A stretch of DNA of 64,000 bases from RBG-13-68-16 sp041494245 (GCA_041494245.1 JBGQAK010000002.1:62001-126000), one strand, 5' to 3'; positions 31,703-41,046 are shown, counted from the first letter of the stretch. Notes: generated by a model not told the origin, from the letters alone. Numbers and translations: made by a program.

Positions 31703-33088
31703 GTGTCCCGTGCCGGTTACCTGCTCGGGGTGGTGCTCGCGTTGGCGGCGGCCGCCGCGGCGGTGGCGCTGGTGAGAGGCCGGGGGGTCTCCGGGGAGGC
31801 CCAGGCCATCTCCATCGCCCGCACCGCGTTCGCCCGCCTGCTCTACGACCCGATCGGGGAGCCCACCGCGACCCTGGAGGGGGAACAGGGGTTGGCGTGG
31901 GCGCTCGAGCGGGCCCACCCGGGTCCGGCCGGTGTCGGGCTGGCTCGCAGGGAGGGGGGCGCGGTGCGCTGGCGGGTGATCTTCCCGGGGGGCGGCCAGG
32001 CCGAGGTGACGGCGGACGGCGTGGTGTGGTCGCTGCGCAGGCCGGTCCCCTCCGACCCAGGGCCCGACCTCTACCCGTCTCTGGCGCGCTCGCGCATCGA
32101 GGCGGCGGTCGAGCTCGCCGTCCCCGACGCGGCGTCGTGGCGTCTCGTCCGGGCGCAGAGTTGGCCGGAGGGACGCCACATCTGGCACCGCGGGTGGTTC
32201 GAGGGGGGGTCCGGCGCACTCCCGTCGGGGTGGCGGCAGGAGCTGCAGCTCGAAATGGTGGGTTCCTCGGTCGTTTCCTGGCAGCGTTCCGTGCACCCTC
32301 TCGGCACGGACCTCGGGGTGGTGACGGGGCGCATGGCCGAGCTGCGGCTCCTGAGACGGCCGGCGATCCTCGGCCTCGGGATCCTGATAATCGGTATCTT
32401 CGTGGCGGCGGCCGAGGCGGTCGCGTACCGCGAGTCCACGGCGATCCTCCGGGGAGTGGCGTACGGGCTGACGACGGCGCTGGCCGGGACGCTGAGCTCC
32501 GACACCCTGGCCGCCGCGCCCATCCTCGGGGTGGTGCTTGCCGTCGTGATCGCCTTGATGCCCGGGTGGACGGACCTTCCGCCGACCCGGCTGCGTTTCG
32601 GCCCGGCCATGGGTGTGGCCCTCGCAGCGCTGATCCTGGGCGGAAGGTCGTTGATCCTCGGTGCGGGGGGCTGGATCCCGATGACGGCCCTGATGCCGGC
32701 CGACACGTCGTCGACAAGGCTGCTGGCCGAATCGTGGCTGCCGGCGCTTGTCGAGGAGCCTCTGCTGCGCGGCGCCCTGCCGGCGCTCGCGGCCCCCGTC
32801 GTGGGGTGGTGGGGCGCGGCCCTGCTCGCGGCGCCGGTGGGGGCGCTGCTGCACCCGCTTCCCTCGGTGCCGCTGGTGTCGTCTCTGGCCCTCGAGCTGG
32901 CGTTGCAGGCAGGCCTCGCCGTGGTGGCCCGCTTCTCCGGTGTGGGAGGGGCGGTGCTGGCCCGGGGGACGTACGAGGCGCTGGTCCGAAGGGCATCGTT
33001 CCCCGTGGGCTCGGACTGGGATCGAATGGCGCTGCTGGGCGTGTTGCTCGGAACGGTCCTCCTGCTATGGCCGCGCAGAACCGAGTGA
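31703..33088 (+). CDS. CPBP-family intramembrane protease with an extracytoplasmic N-terminal domain
   Basis: A 461-residue protein. An N-terminal helix anchors a soluble region of about 190 residues, followed by about eight transmembrane helices. The CPBP/Abi (CAAX-protease-like) signature 'LVEEPLLRGAL' (EExxxR) is present, with a following 'VGALLHPLP' histidine motif, so the glutamate-histidine site looks intact. Such enzymes cleave membrane proteins or lipoprotein-like substrates; the substrate is unknown. The next gene overlaps it by 22 nt. Confidence 0.75.
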   Translation: MSRAGYLLGVVLALAAAAAAVALVRGRGVSGEAQAISIARTAFARLLYDPIGEPTATLEGEQGLAWALERAHPGPAGVGLARREGGAVRWRVIFPGGGQAEVTADGVVWSLRRPVPSDPGPDLYPSLARSRIEAAVELAVPDAASWRLVRAQSWPEGRHIWHRGWFEGGSGALPSGWRQELQLEMVGSSVVSWQRSVHPLGTDLGVVTGRMAELRLLRRPAILGLGILIIGIFVAAAEAVAYRESTAILRGVAYGLTTALAGTLSSDTLAAAPILGVVLAVVIALMPGWTDLPPTRLRFGPAMGVALAALILGGRSLILGAGGWIPMTALMPADTSSTRLLAESWLPALVEEPLLRGALPALAAPVVGWWGAALLAAPVGALLHPLPSVPLVSSLALELALQAGLAVVARFSGVGGAVLARGTYEALVRRASFPVGSDWDRMALLGVLLGTVLLLWPRRTE

Positions 33089-34317
33089 GGCTCCTGCTGG
33101 CGGGCGCCGCCAGCGCGGTGCTGGCCGGCGTCGTGCTGCACGTCCCGGTGCGGCCGACCGCCCCCCGCGCGCTGGAATCGCCGGAGCGCGCGGCGGAGCG
33201 CGCGGAGCGCGAGGTGCCGTTGCTCGGGCTGCTGTGGGGCAAGGTGCGCGGCTGGGAAAGGGTGAGCGACGGCTGGACCGTGCTCTGGCAACCCGCGCAC
33301 GGGATGTGGCTGATCTCGGCGTGGGTCCCCGACGGAGCTGGCGCGGTCGCGTGGCGCGTCGACGCCGCCTCCTGGCTCCCCGGCGTGCGGCTTCCCCTCA
33401 GGGCCGCGGAGGCGCTCCTCGGGAGCGAGGACGTCGTCGCCCAGGCCCGGGAGAGGCTGGGCCGAAGGGACTGGCTGGTGGGGGAGAGACGCCTGCTCGG
33501 TGCGCTCCCCGCCGGCGGCGATCTCCCGTCTCGGCAGACGAGCAGGCGACCGCTCCTGGAGGCCGTGCTGGCGGGGCTGTTGCTCGCGGGCGCGGTGTCC
33601 CGTCACCTCGTGCCCGGCGTCCCGGGCCGCGGATGGCGGCGGGCGGTGGGTCTAACGGTGCTGCTCCTGGCGCTCACCCTGCCGCAGCTCTCGGCGCTGG
33701 CACCGGGGAGCTTTGAGGCCGGCGCGCGGCCGTGGGTGGCGGAGCTTGCCTTCGGGACCGCCGCCGTTCTCCTCCTGGGCGCGCTGGTGTTCGCCTCCCA
33801 GCGCTTCCCGGCGCCTGGAGGCACGGTGCCGGTGGGCTGGCTTCCGGTGGCTCTGGCGGCCGGGGTCCTCGCCGGCCGAATCGAGCCCAGCGGCTGGCTG
33901 GCCGGCACGGCCGACCTGTCTCTGCGGCTACCGGTATGGGTGTGCCTGGCGGTGCTCGCCGGCTGGCTTGCGGCGTTCGCCGGCGACGGCTTCCGGGAGA
34001 TGGTGCGCTCCGCCGCGTGGCTCCGCTACGTCGGGTTGTGCGCTCTTCTTGCAGCGGGCGTCCTCTTCGGAGGTCCGTGGCTTGGCGTCACGCTCGCCGT
34101 GGCGGCCGCAGCGGCCGTGGAGCGCGGCTGGGGGACGTGGATGGCGGTGGGGGTCGTGTGGGGCTGGATCGCCGGGAGCGTCTGGACGCTGGCGATGTGG
34201 GAGGCGGCGGTCCGGGACGCGCTCGCGTTCCTCCTGCTCGGATGCATCCTCGTCGCCGTCACGTACCTCGTCACGGCGCGCCCCGTACCGGTGTCGGAGG
34301 CCGCGGACCGGCTCTGA
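33067..34317 (+). CDS. Multi-pass membrane protein of unknown function
   Basis: A 416-residue protein starting inside the CPBP gene. A first hydrophobic helix (VRLLLAGAASAVLAGVVL) is followed by a soluble stretch of about 150 residues with several conserved-looking tryptophans, then about seven hydrophobic helices to the C-terminus. The layout (helix, soluble domain, helical bundle) mirrors the CPBP neighbour, suggesting a partner or a diverged relative, but I see no EExxxR motif. I do not recognise the family. Confidence 0.6.
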   Translation: MAAQNRVRLLLAGAASAVLAGVVLHVPVRPTAPRALESPERAAERAEREVPLLGLLWGKVRGWERVSDGWTVLWQPAHGMWLISAWVPDGAGAVAWRVDAASWLPGVRLPLRAAEALLGSEDVVAQARERLGRRDWLVGERRLLGALPAGGDLPSRQTSRRPLLEAVLAGLLLAGAVSRHLVPGVPGRGWRRAVGLTVLLLALTLPQLSALAPGSFEAGARPWVAELAFGTAAVLLLGALVFASQRFPAPGGTVPVGWLPVALAAGVLAGRIEPSGWLAGTADLSLRLPVWVCLAVLAGWLAAFAGDGFREMVRSAAWLRYVGLCALLAAGVLFGGPWLGVTLAVAAAAAVERGWGTWMAVGVVWGWIAGSVWTLAMWEAAVRDALAFLLLGCILVAVTYLVTARPVPVSEAADRL

Positions 34318-34352
34318 GCGGCGCTGCCGCCGTCGCGGGCAGGGGGCAGGCG

Positions 34353-34358
34353 TAGAAT
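34353..34358 (+). promoter_or_regulatory. -10 box of the LolC-like gene (leaderless type)
   Basis: TAGAAT at 34353-34358, 6 nt before the GTG at 34365, in the 47-nt gap after the previous gene. Confidence 0.45.
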
Positions 34359-34364
34359 CCACGC

Positions 34365-35546
34365 GTGCAACTGGCCTGGTTTCTCGCAGGGCGACTGCTT
34401 CGGCGGCGGGGGACCGCACTCCTTCGCACCAGCGCAATGGCCGCCCTGGTGGCCGTGGCCCTGGGTGCGGCCTCGCTGGTGGTGGTCCTCGCCCTGATGA
34501 GCGGCTACACCGGTGCGCTGCGCGCCGGAGTGCTCTCCGCCGGCGGTCACCTGACTGCCCTCTACCCGGCCGGGCTCTCGCCGCGGGATGCCGCCGCGGC
34601 CGGCGCCAGGGTCGCCGAAGTCGACGGCGTAGTGCGGGTGGGGCAGGTGGTCTACCTCCCGGGGATGCTCTTTCCCCGCAGCGGCGGGGAGGCCGAGCTC
34701 GTGACGGTGCGGGCCAACGCCCAGCCGCCCCCGTTTGTGCAGCTGCCCGACCGCGTGACGGACGGCCCCCTCGAGATCGCCCTCGGGCGCGGTGTCGCCC
34801 GGCGGCTGTCGGTGGGCAAGGGCGACGTGCTCTCCCTGCAGGTGGTGGCCGGAGGGGCGCCGAGGGCGCTGCCCGTGCGTGTGGCTCAGGTCTTCACTGC
34901 CGGGTTCGCGGAGCTGGATGAGCGCTTCGTCGTCACCGGGCTCTCCGCTTTGCGCCGGAGGGTCTTCCCGCTGGCCGGCGGAGGGCTTGAGGTGTGGCTG
35001 TCGGACCCGGAGCGGGCTGGCGAGCTTCGCGCCCGGGTCGAGGCGGCCCTGGGCCGCGGCGCCCTGGTCACCACGTGGCAGGAGGCCAACCGCAACCTGT
35101 TTGCGGCGCTGCGCTGGCAGAAGCTCTCGCTCGCCCTGGTGCTTTCTCTTGTTCTCGGCGTGGGGGCGTTCGAGGTGGCTTCGGCGCTCGTCGTCCTGGT
35201 CACCGAGAAGCGCCGCGAGTTCGGAGTGCTCCTCGCCCTCGGCGGGAAGCCGCGCCTCCTTCGCAGCACGCTGCTGCTGGCCGGCGGCGCCCTGGGGACA
35301 GCGGGCGTGCTGGCCGGAATGCTGCTCGGCGTGGGGCTGGTGGTCGTCCTGGGCCTCCTCCGCATTCCGCACTTTCCTCCGGAGATCGCCAGCATCTACA
35401 TGGTGGACACGATCCCTTTCCGGCTCCTGCCGGGCGACCTTGCGGTCGTGCTCGCCCTGAGCGTGGTCGAGGTGCTGCTGGCGGCGCTGCTCCCGGCCCA
35501 TCGGGCCTCGCGCCGGGAACCGGTCGAGGTCTTGCGGTGGGTGTGA
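34365..35546 (+). CDS. LolC/E-type FtsX-family permease
   Basis: A 393-residue inner-membrane permease of the MacB/FtsX superfamily: one N-terminal helix, a periplasmic domain of about 210 residues, then three helices. The motif 'TTWQEANRNLFAALRWQK' just before helix 2 is typical of LolC/LolE, the permeases that extract lipoproteins from the inner membrane, and it ends 'HRASRREPVEVLRW'. No LolD ATPase gene is adjacent. Instead it overlaps a degenerate LytM-domain gene by 4 nt, so a role like FtsX-EnvC is an alternative to lipoprotein sorting. Confidence 0.8.
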   Translation: MQLAWFLAGRLLRRRGTALLRTSAMAALVAVALGAASLVVVLALMSGYTGALRAGVLSAGGHLTALYPAGLSPRDAAAAGARVAEVDGVVRVGQVVYLPGMLFPRSGGEAELVTVRANAQPPPFVQLPDRVTDGPLEIALGRGVARRLSVGKGDVLSLQVVAGGAPRALPVRVAQVFTAGFAELDERFVVTGLSALRRRVFPLAGGGLEVWLSDPERAGELRARVEAALGRGALVTTWQEANRNLFAALRWQKLSLALVLSLVLGVGAFEVASALVVLVTEKRREFGVLLALGGKPRLLRSTLLLAGGALGTAGVLAGMLLGVGLVVVLGLLRIPHFPPEIASIYMVDTIPFRLLPGDLAVVLALSVVEVLLAALLPAHRASRREPVEVLRWV

Positions 35547-36583
35547 AGGACCAGGCCCTCTGGGAGATCCAGTGGCACCCGGCGGGCGGAGGCAGGTTCC
35601 GGCGCCTGGTGCTCACCTGGCGCGGCCTGCGGCGCGCGGCGATCGGGCTGGGGCTCGTCCTTCTGGTGGTGCTCGCTATCGTGGGTGCGCTCCCCTTCGG
35701 GCTGCGGGGCTTTCTGACCAGGTTCACCGCGGACGCAGCACGGCGCGAGAACAGGGCGCTGCGTGAGCAGGCGGAGCCGTTGCGGGAGCGGATCTCCAGG
35801 CTTGCCATGCTGCTCCACGAGCGCGTGCAGCGGGGGCGGAAGGTGGCGTGGGTGTTGGGCGGCTCGCCCCAGCTCTGGGAGGAGGAGTGCCCGGCGCCCC
35901 CGTCCGGGCGGGCGAGCGACGAGGAATCGATTGCGTGGCTGGCGCGGCAGGGAGCGCGCCTGGATGAGCTCGGGAGAGAGCTGGCGGCCCCGCACGAGGG
36001 CCTGCGCTGCCCGCTGCCGTCGTTGCCCCTGGCCGCTCCCGTCGACATGACCAGGGCGGTCCCGGTCGCGCTCTTCGGGTGGCGCCTTTCGCCGTTCACG
36101 GGCAAGATGATGGCGCAGTACGGGACGACGCTGGCCGCACCGCAGGGGGAGCCGCTGCTCGCGCCGGGGGCCGGGAAGATCCTCTTTGCGGGCAGCGTGC
36201 GCGAGCGGCGCGCCAACGAGTGGACGCGCTTCGGCAACCTGGTGGTCCTCAACCACGGGGGCGGAGTGGTGACGGTCTTCGCCCACCTCCGCGACGTGCT
36301 CGTCAAACGCGGCCAGGCCGTAACCCGGGGCCAGCGGCTCGGCTCCGTTGGCCAGACCGGTTGGACACGCGTGCCGGCGCTCTACTACGAAGTGCGCTGG
36401 CCGGTGAGTGACCATAGCCGGCCCATCGACCCCGGCCTGGTGACAGCGACGCTCCCGGTGGAGAACCTGGATGCGCGCATGGCCGACCCGACCGGCGACC
36501 TCCCCGGCGGGTACGCCCTGCTGGAGCACCTGGTGAGCGTCAGGGTGGACCGCCAGCCGCCCCGTCCGCGCCCCGCACCCTAG
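35543..36583 (+). CDS. Membrane-anchored, catalytically degenerate M23/LytM-domain protein
   Basis: A 346-residue protein: cytoplasmic tail, one helix (GLGLVLLVVLAIVGALPFGL), a coiled-coil-like stretch (about residues 60-100, 'RRENRALREQAEPLRERI'), and a C-terminal M23 fold ('GNLVVLNHGGGVVTVFAHL', 'GQAVTRGQRLGSVGQTG'). The zinc ligands of active M23 enzymes are missing: the first motif reads 'QYGTTLAAPQ' and the usual HLHFE reads 'ALYYEV'. Such dead LytM proteins (EnvC, NlpD) activate amidases. The GTG at 35543 overlaps the permease stop (GTGA). Confidence 0.78.
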   Translation: MKDQALWEIQWHPAGGGRFRRLVLTWRGLRRAAIGLGLVLLVVLAIVGALPFGLRGFLTRFTADAARRENRALREQAEPLRERISRLAMLLHERVQRGRKVAWVLGGSPQLWEEECPAPPSGRASDEESIAWLARQGARLDELGRELAAPHEGLRCPLPSLPLAAPVDMTRAVPVALFGWRLSPFTGKMMAQYGTTLAAPQGEPLLAPGAGKILFAGSVRERRANEWTRFGNLVVLNHGGGVVTVFAHLRDVLVKRGQAVTRGQRLGSVGQTGWTRVPALYYEVRWPVSDHSRPIDPGLVTATLPVENLDARMADPTGDLPGGYALLEHLVSVRVDRQPPRPRPAP

Positions 36584-36606
36584 CCCCGCGTCTCGGACCC
36601 TCTCCG

Positions 36607-36636
36607 TTGATGCCCCGTTGAGGTTGGTGATAGGCT
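36607..36636 (+). promoter_or_regulatory. Promoter of the glycine-cleavage operon
   Basis: TTGATG (36607-36612), 18-nt spacer, TAGGCT (36631-36636) with an extended TGA before it. A GGCGCC-CT-GGCGCC inverted repeat (about 36645-36658) sits in the short leader just ahead of the GGAGGG ribosome site. The leader is too short for a glycine riboswitch. Confidence 0.5.
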
Positions 36637-36669
36637 GCACAAGCGGCGCCCTGGCGCCTGGAGGGCGTG

Positions 36670-37776
36670 ATGACTCAGACGACCCTGAAGCGGACGCCCC
36701 TGTACGAGTGCCACCTGGAAGCCAAGGCCCGCATCGTGCCTTTCGCAGGTTTCGAGATGCCGGTGCAGTACTCGGGCGTGATCGAGGAGCACCGGGCCGT
36801 ACGCACGTCGGTGGGCCTGTTCGACGTCTCGCACATGGGCGAAATCGACGTGAAGGGGCGGCGGGCGCTGGACTTCGTGCAGTACGTGACCTGCAACGAC
36901 GCCTCCAAGCTGACCCCCGGGCGCGCCCAGTACTCCGGCCTCATGACGCCGCGCGGCACCTTCGTGGACGACCTGCTGGTGCACAAGGTCTCCGACGAAC
37001 ACTACTTCCTGGTCGTCAACGCGGCCAACACCGACAAGGACTACGCCTACCTGTGCGCCCAGGCGGCCAGCTTCGACGGGGTGGACGTCGCCAACCGCTC
37101 CGACGACTACGCGCAGATCGCGGTCCAGGGCCCGCGGGCTCTCGAGGTGCTGCAGAAGCTGACGCAGGTGGCCCTTGCCGAGATCAAGTACTACCGCTTC
37201 GTCGAGGGTCTGGTGGACGGGAAGCGGGCGATCATCGCCCGGACCGGGTACACCGGGGAGGACGGGTTCGAGGTCTACGTTCCGCCCGAGGACGCGCCGG
37301 GTCTCTGGCGCAAGCTGCTCGCAGCCGGGAAGGAGGTCGGTATCGTGCCGACCGGCCTGGGCGCCCGGGACACCCTGCGCTTCGAGGCATGCATGGCGCT
37401 CTACGGCAACGACATCGACGACACGACTACGCCGTTCGAGGCTGGTCTGGACTGGATCGTCAAGCTCGACAAGGGCGGTTTCCTGGGGCGCGAGGCGCTC
37501 GCGCGCCAAAAGGCCGCCGGGATCAAGCGCAAGCTCGTGGGCTTCGAGATGCTGGGCCGGGGCATCGCCAGGCACGGCTACCCGATCTGGTCGGGCGGCC
37601 TGAAGGTGGGGATCGTAACCTCGGGGACGCACGCGCCCACGCTGGGCAAGGCGCTGGGGCTCGGGTACGTGCCCGCGGAGCTGTCGGCCGTGGGTTCGAA
37701 GCTCGACGTCGAGATCAGGGATCAGAAAGTCGCGGCGCAGGTGGTGGACACGCCGTTCTACCGACGCGCCCGCTAA
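36670..37776 (+). CDS. gcvT: Glycine cleavage system T protein (aminomethyltransferase)
   Basis: A 368-residue folate-dependent enzyme that releases ammonia from the aminomethyl-lipoyl H protein and forms methylene-THF. 'PFAGFEMPVQYSGVIEEH', 'FDVSHMGEI' and 'GYTGEDGFEVY' are the GcvT motifs, with the folate-site Asp in 'LGARDTLRFEA'. ATG 36670 or GTG 36667 could start; both follow GGAGGG. First gene of a complete gcvT-H-PA-PB operon. Confidence 0.96.
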   Translation: MTQTTLKRTPLYECHLEAKARIVPFAGFEMPVQYSGVIEEHRAVRTSVGLFDVSHMGEIDVKGRRALDFVQYVTCNDASKLTPGRAQYSGLMTPRGTFVDDLLVHKVSDEHYFLVVNAANTDKDYAYLCAQAASFDGVDVANRSDDYAQIAVQGPRALEVLQKLTQVALAEIKYYRFVEGLVDGKRAIIARTGYTGEDGFEVYVPPEDAPGLWRKLLAAGKEVGIVPTGLGARDTLRFEACMALYGNDIDDTTTPFEAGLDWIVKLDKGGFLGREALARQKAAGIKRKLVGFEMLGRGIARHGYPIWSGGLKVGIVTSGTHAPTLGKALGLGYVPAELSAVGSKLDVEIRDQKVAAQVVDTPFYRRAR

Positions 37777-37795
37777 TTCACGAGAGGAGCACACC

Positions 37796-38185
37796 ATGGC
37801 GCAACCTTCGGATCGCTTCTACACCAAGACCCACGAGTGGGTGCGGATCGCCGGTGGCGAGGCCACCGTCGGCATCACGCAGTACGCTCAGGAGCAGCTC
37901 GGTGATGTGGTGTTCGTCGAGCTCCCCGCGGCGGGCAAGCTGGTGGAGAGGGGAGGGGTGCTGGGCAACATCGAGTCGGTGAAGGCGGTCTCCGAGGTTT
38001 TCGCGCCGGTGGGCGGCCAGGTGGTCGCCGCCAACGCCGAGCTGGAGGCCCACCCCGAGCTGGTGAACCAGGAGCCCTACGGGAAGGGGTGGCTGGTGCG
38101 GCTCAAGGCGGTGCCGGGGTCGGCCGAGGGGCTCATGGACGCGGCCGCCTACGAGAAGTTCCTCGCCGAGGAGGGGGCCCACTGA
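37796..38185 (+). CDS. gcvH: Glycine cleavage system H protein
   Basis: A 129-residue lipoyl carrier that shuttles the aminomethyl group between P and T proteins. 'THEWVRIAGGEATVGITQYAQEQLGDVVFVELP' region is typical, and the lipoylated lysine is in 'NIESVKAVSEV'. A GAGAGGAG site precedes the ATG. Its TGA overlaps the gcvPA start by 1 nt. Confidence 0.97.
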   Translation: MAQPSDRFYTKTHEWVRIAGGEATVGITQYAQEQLGDVVFVELPAAGKLVERGGVLGNIESVKAVSEVFAPVGGQVVAANAELEAHPELVNQEPYGKGWLVRLKAVPGSAEGLMDAAAYEKFLAEEGAH

Positions 38186-39534
38186 TGCACCGCTACCTGG
38201 CAGGTGAGGATGACCGCCGCCGAATGCTGGCGGCGGTCGGCTGCTCGTCGGTGGAGGAGCTGTTCTCCTCGATCCCCGCCGAGGTCCGCAGCGGCGAGCT
38301 CGACATCGCGCCGGGCCGGAGCGAGGAGGAGGTGCGCCGCGAGTTCTGGGCACTCGCCGGGAGGAACATCGCCCCGGAGTGCACGGCCAGCTTTCTGGGG
38401 GCTGGCGTATATCGCCACGTGACCCCGGCGGTGGCTGACGCGCTCCTGCAGCGTGGCGAGTTCTTCACCGCCTACACGCCCTACCAGCCCGAGGTGAGCC
38501 AGGGCACGCTGCAGGCGATCTTCGAGTTCCAGACCTTCGTCTGCCAGCTCACGGGCATGGAGGTGTCCAATGCCTCGCTCTACGACGGCGCCACGGCCGT
38601 CGTGGAGGCCGTGCTGATGGCGCACCGGATCCAGCCGGACCGCGCAAAGGTGATCGTCGCGGGCTCGCTCCACCCCGACTACCGGGCGGTGGTGGACACC
38701 TACGCCGAACCGCAGGGCTTGGAGGTCGTCACGGTGCCGTGGGATGCCCGGGGTCAGGTGGACGCATCCGCGCTTGCCGGGGCGATCGGCCCCGACGTGT
38801 GCGCGGTGGTCGTGCAGTCCCCCAACTTCTTCGGCACCGTCGAGGACCTCCCCGCCGTGGGTGCGGCCGCGAAGTCCGCGGGAGCGCTGGCGATCCAGGT
38901 GGTCGCGGAGGCCACCTCGCTCGGCCTCCTGGTGCCCGGCGGGCAGCTCGGCTACGACGTGGTGTGCGGCGAAATGCAGGCGTTCGGCATCCCGGCCGCT
39001 TTCGGCGGGCCGCACCTCGGGTTCTTCGCCACCCGCCAGGCGCACCTGCGCCAGCTTCCAGGCCGCCTCGCGGGCGAGACGGTCGACTCGGAGGGCACGC
39101 GGGGGTACGTGCTCACGCTCTCCACCCGCGAGCAGCACATCCGCCGCGCCAAGGCGACCTCCAACATCTGCACCAACCACGGCCTGATGGCGCTCGCGGC
39201 GACGATCGTGCTATCGCTGCTCGGCAAGAAAGGGGTGCGCGAGGTGGCGCTCGCATCCCATGCAAAAGCCGAGTACCTCAAAGCCGGGTTTCGGGGCTCA
39301 AAGCTCGGGGCTCGACTGGCGTTTCCGGACGCGCCGACTTACAACGAGTTCCTGGTGCTGCACAAAGACCCCGAACGGCTGCTCGCTCGCATGAAGGAGG
39401 AGCTGATCCTGGGAGGAGTGGCCACAACCCGCTTTGGGGCTGGGTTGCCGCGCGGTTTCCTCGTGGCGGCCACCGAGCAAAACACGAAGCAGGAGTGCGA
39501 CTGGTTGCTCGACGCCGTGCGGAGGCTCGCATGA
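38185..39534 (+). CDS. gcvPA: Glycine dehydrogenase (decarboxylating) subunit 1
   Basis: A 449-residue N-terminal half of split P protein. 'FLGAGVYRHVTPAVAD', 'FFTAYTPYQPEVSQGTLQ' and 'YDGATAVVEAVLMA' are the subunit-1 motifs. It pairs with subunit 2 to decarboxylate glycine with PLP. It starts on the gcvH stop and overlaps the gcvPB start (ATGA). Confidence 0.96.
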   Translation: MHRYLAGEDDRRRMLAAVGCSSVEELFSSIPAEVRSGELDIAPGRSEEEVRREFWALAGRNIAPECTASFLGAGVYRHVTPAVADALLQRGEFFTAYTPYQPEVSQGTLQAIFEFQTFVCQLTGMEVSNASLYDGATAVVEAVLMAHRIQPDRAKVIVAGSLHPDYRAVVDTYAEPQGLEVVTVPWDARGQVDASALAGAIGPDVCAVVVQSPNFFGTVEDLPAVGAAAKSAGALAIQVVAEATSLGLLVPGGQLGYDVVCGEMQAFGIPAAFGGPHLGFFATRQAHLRQLPGRLAGETVDSEGTRGYVLTLSTREQHIRRAKATSNICTNHGLMALAATIVLSLLGKKGVREVALASHAKAEYLKAGFRGSKLGARLAFPDAPTYNEFLVLHKDPERLLARMKEELILGGVATTRFGAGLPRGFLVAATEQNTKQECDWLLDAVRRLA

Positions 39535-41012
39535 ACGGCACGAAGAGCCTCAGAAGGCGCGAGGGGTTGATCTTCGAGCGGTCGTCCGCCGGCCGGGTCG
39601 GGTACCAGCTGCCGCCCCTGGAGGTCCCGGCCGTTGACCCCGGGAAGACCATCCCGGGCGGGCTTCTCCGCGGCGAGATCGCCGACCTCCCCGAGGTGAG
39701 CGAGGTCGACGTGATGCGGCACTTTACCCGCCTATCGCAGTGGAACTACAGCGTGGACGAGGGGCTCTACCCTCTCGGCTCCTGCACGATGAAGTACAAC
39801 CCTCGCATCAACGAGGAGATCGTCCGCCTGGCCGGCCTCGCGCAGCTCCACCCGCTGCAGCCGGAGGAACAGGTGCAGGGGGCGCTGGCCCTCATGTGGG
39901 AGCTGGAGCGCGCGCTCATCGCGGTGACCGGCATGGCGCGCGTGACGCTCCAGCCCGCCGCCGGCGCCCACGGCGAGCTTACCGGGATGCTGATGATCCG
40001 CAAGGCGCTCGCGGACCGCGGCGAGCGCCGGAGGATCGTTCTCATTCCAGACTCCGCCCACGGCACAAACCCGGCCTCGGCGGTGTTCGCCGGCTTTGAC
40101 GTGGTGGAGGTCGCCTCGACGGCCGAGGGCACCCTGGACCTGGAGGCCATCGCGAAGCACCTCGAGGGCGGCCAGGTGGCCGCGCTCATGGTCACGGTGC
40201 CGAACACGCTGGGCGTCTTCGAGCCGGAAATCGTGAAGGCGGCGAGGATGCTGCACGAGGAGGGCGCGTTCCTCTACATGGACGGCGCCAACCTCAACGC
40301 CTTCGTGGGCATCGCCTCCCCGGGGAAGATGGGCGTGGATGCGCTACACATCAACCTGCACAAGACGTTCTCGACACCGCACGGCGGCGGGGGCCCGGGC
40401 GCGGGGCCGGTGGCGGTCTCCGAGGCCCTGGTGCCCTACCTCCCGGTCCCGATGGTGGAAAAGGTGGGCGACCGCTTCACGCTCTCGAGCGATCAGCCCA
40501 GGAGCATCGGCAAGGTGCGCGGCTTCTACGGGAACTTCGGGATGCTCGTGCGGGCGCTGGCCTACATCCGGTCGCTCGGCCGCGACGGCCTGCGCCGGAT
40601 GGCGGAGGGCGCCGTCCTCAACGCCAGCTACATCCGCAAAGGGCTCGAGGGCGACTACCACCTGCAGTACACGCGTTGCAGCCTGCACGAGGTGGTGTTC
40701 GACGACTCGCTGCAGGCGACCTCGGGCGTGAAGAACGTGGACATCGCGAAGCGCCTGCTCGACTACGGGTTCCACCCACCGACCATGTCGTTCCCACTGA
40801 TCGTCCACGGCGCGCTCATGATCGAGCCCACCGAAAGCGACGGCATTGACGAGCTGGATCAGTTCATTGCGGCGATGAAGGAGATTGCACGGGAGGCGCG
40901 GGAGAACCCCGAGCTGGTGAAGGGCGCGCCGTACACCACGCCCGTGCGGCGGCTGGACGAGGTGCGCGCGGCGCGGCAGCCGGTGCTGCGCTGGCAGCGG
41001 CCCAAAGGCTGA
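39531..41012 (+). CDS. gcvPB: Glycine dehydrogenase (decarboxylating) subunit 2
   Basis: A 493-residue PLP-bearing half of the split P protein. 'YPLGSCTMKYNPRINE' and the PLP lysine in 'LHKTFSTPHGGGGPG' identify it. With gcvT, gcvH, gcvPA and the Lpd encoded at 47666 the window has all parts of the glycine cleavage system, which yields CO2, ammonia, NADH and methylene-THF. Confidence 0.97.
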   Translation: MNGTKSLRRREGLIFERSSAGRVGYQLPPLEVPAVDPGKTIPGGLLRGEIADLPEVSEVDVMRHFTRLSQWNYSVDEGLYPLGSCTMKYNPRINEEIVRLAGLAQLHPLQPEEQVQGALALMWELERALIAVTGMARVTLQPAAGAHGELTGMLMIRKALADRGERRRIVLIPDSAHGTNPASAVFAGFDVVEVASTAEGTLDLEAIAKHLEGGQVAALMVTVPNTLGVFEPEIVKAARMLHEEGAFLYMDGANLNAFVGIASPGKMGVDALHINLHKTFSTPHGGGGPGAGPVAVSEALVPYLPVPMVEKVGDRFTLSSDQPRSIGKVRGFYGNFGMLVRALAYIRSLGRDGLRRMAEGAVLNASYIRKGLEGDYHLQYTRCSLHEVVFDDSLQATSGVKNVDIAKRLLDYGFHPPTMSFPLIVHGALMIEPTESDGIDELDQFIAAMKEIAREARENPELVKGAPYTTPVRRLDEVRAARQPVLRWQRPKG

Positions 41013-41046
41013 ACACCCCGTTAGGGGGATTGCAAGAGGTGGATGG

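Noticed and set aside
36584..36669. Glycine riboswitch upstream of gcvT
   Set aside because: The gap is 86 nt including the promoter, leaving a leader of about 25 nt; a glycine riboswitch does not fit.
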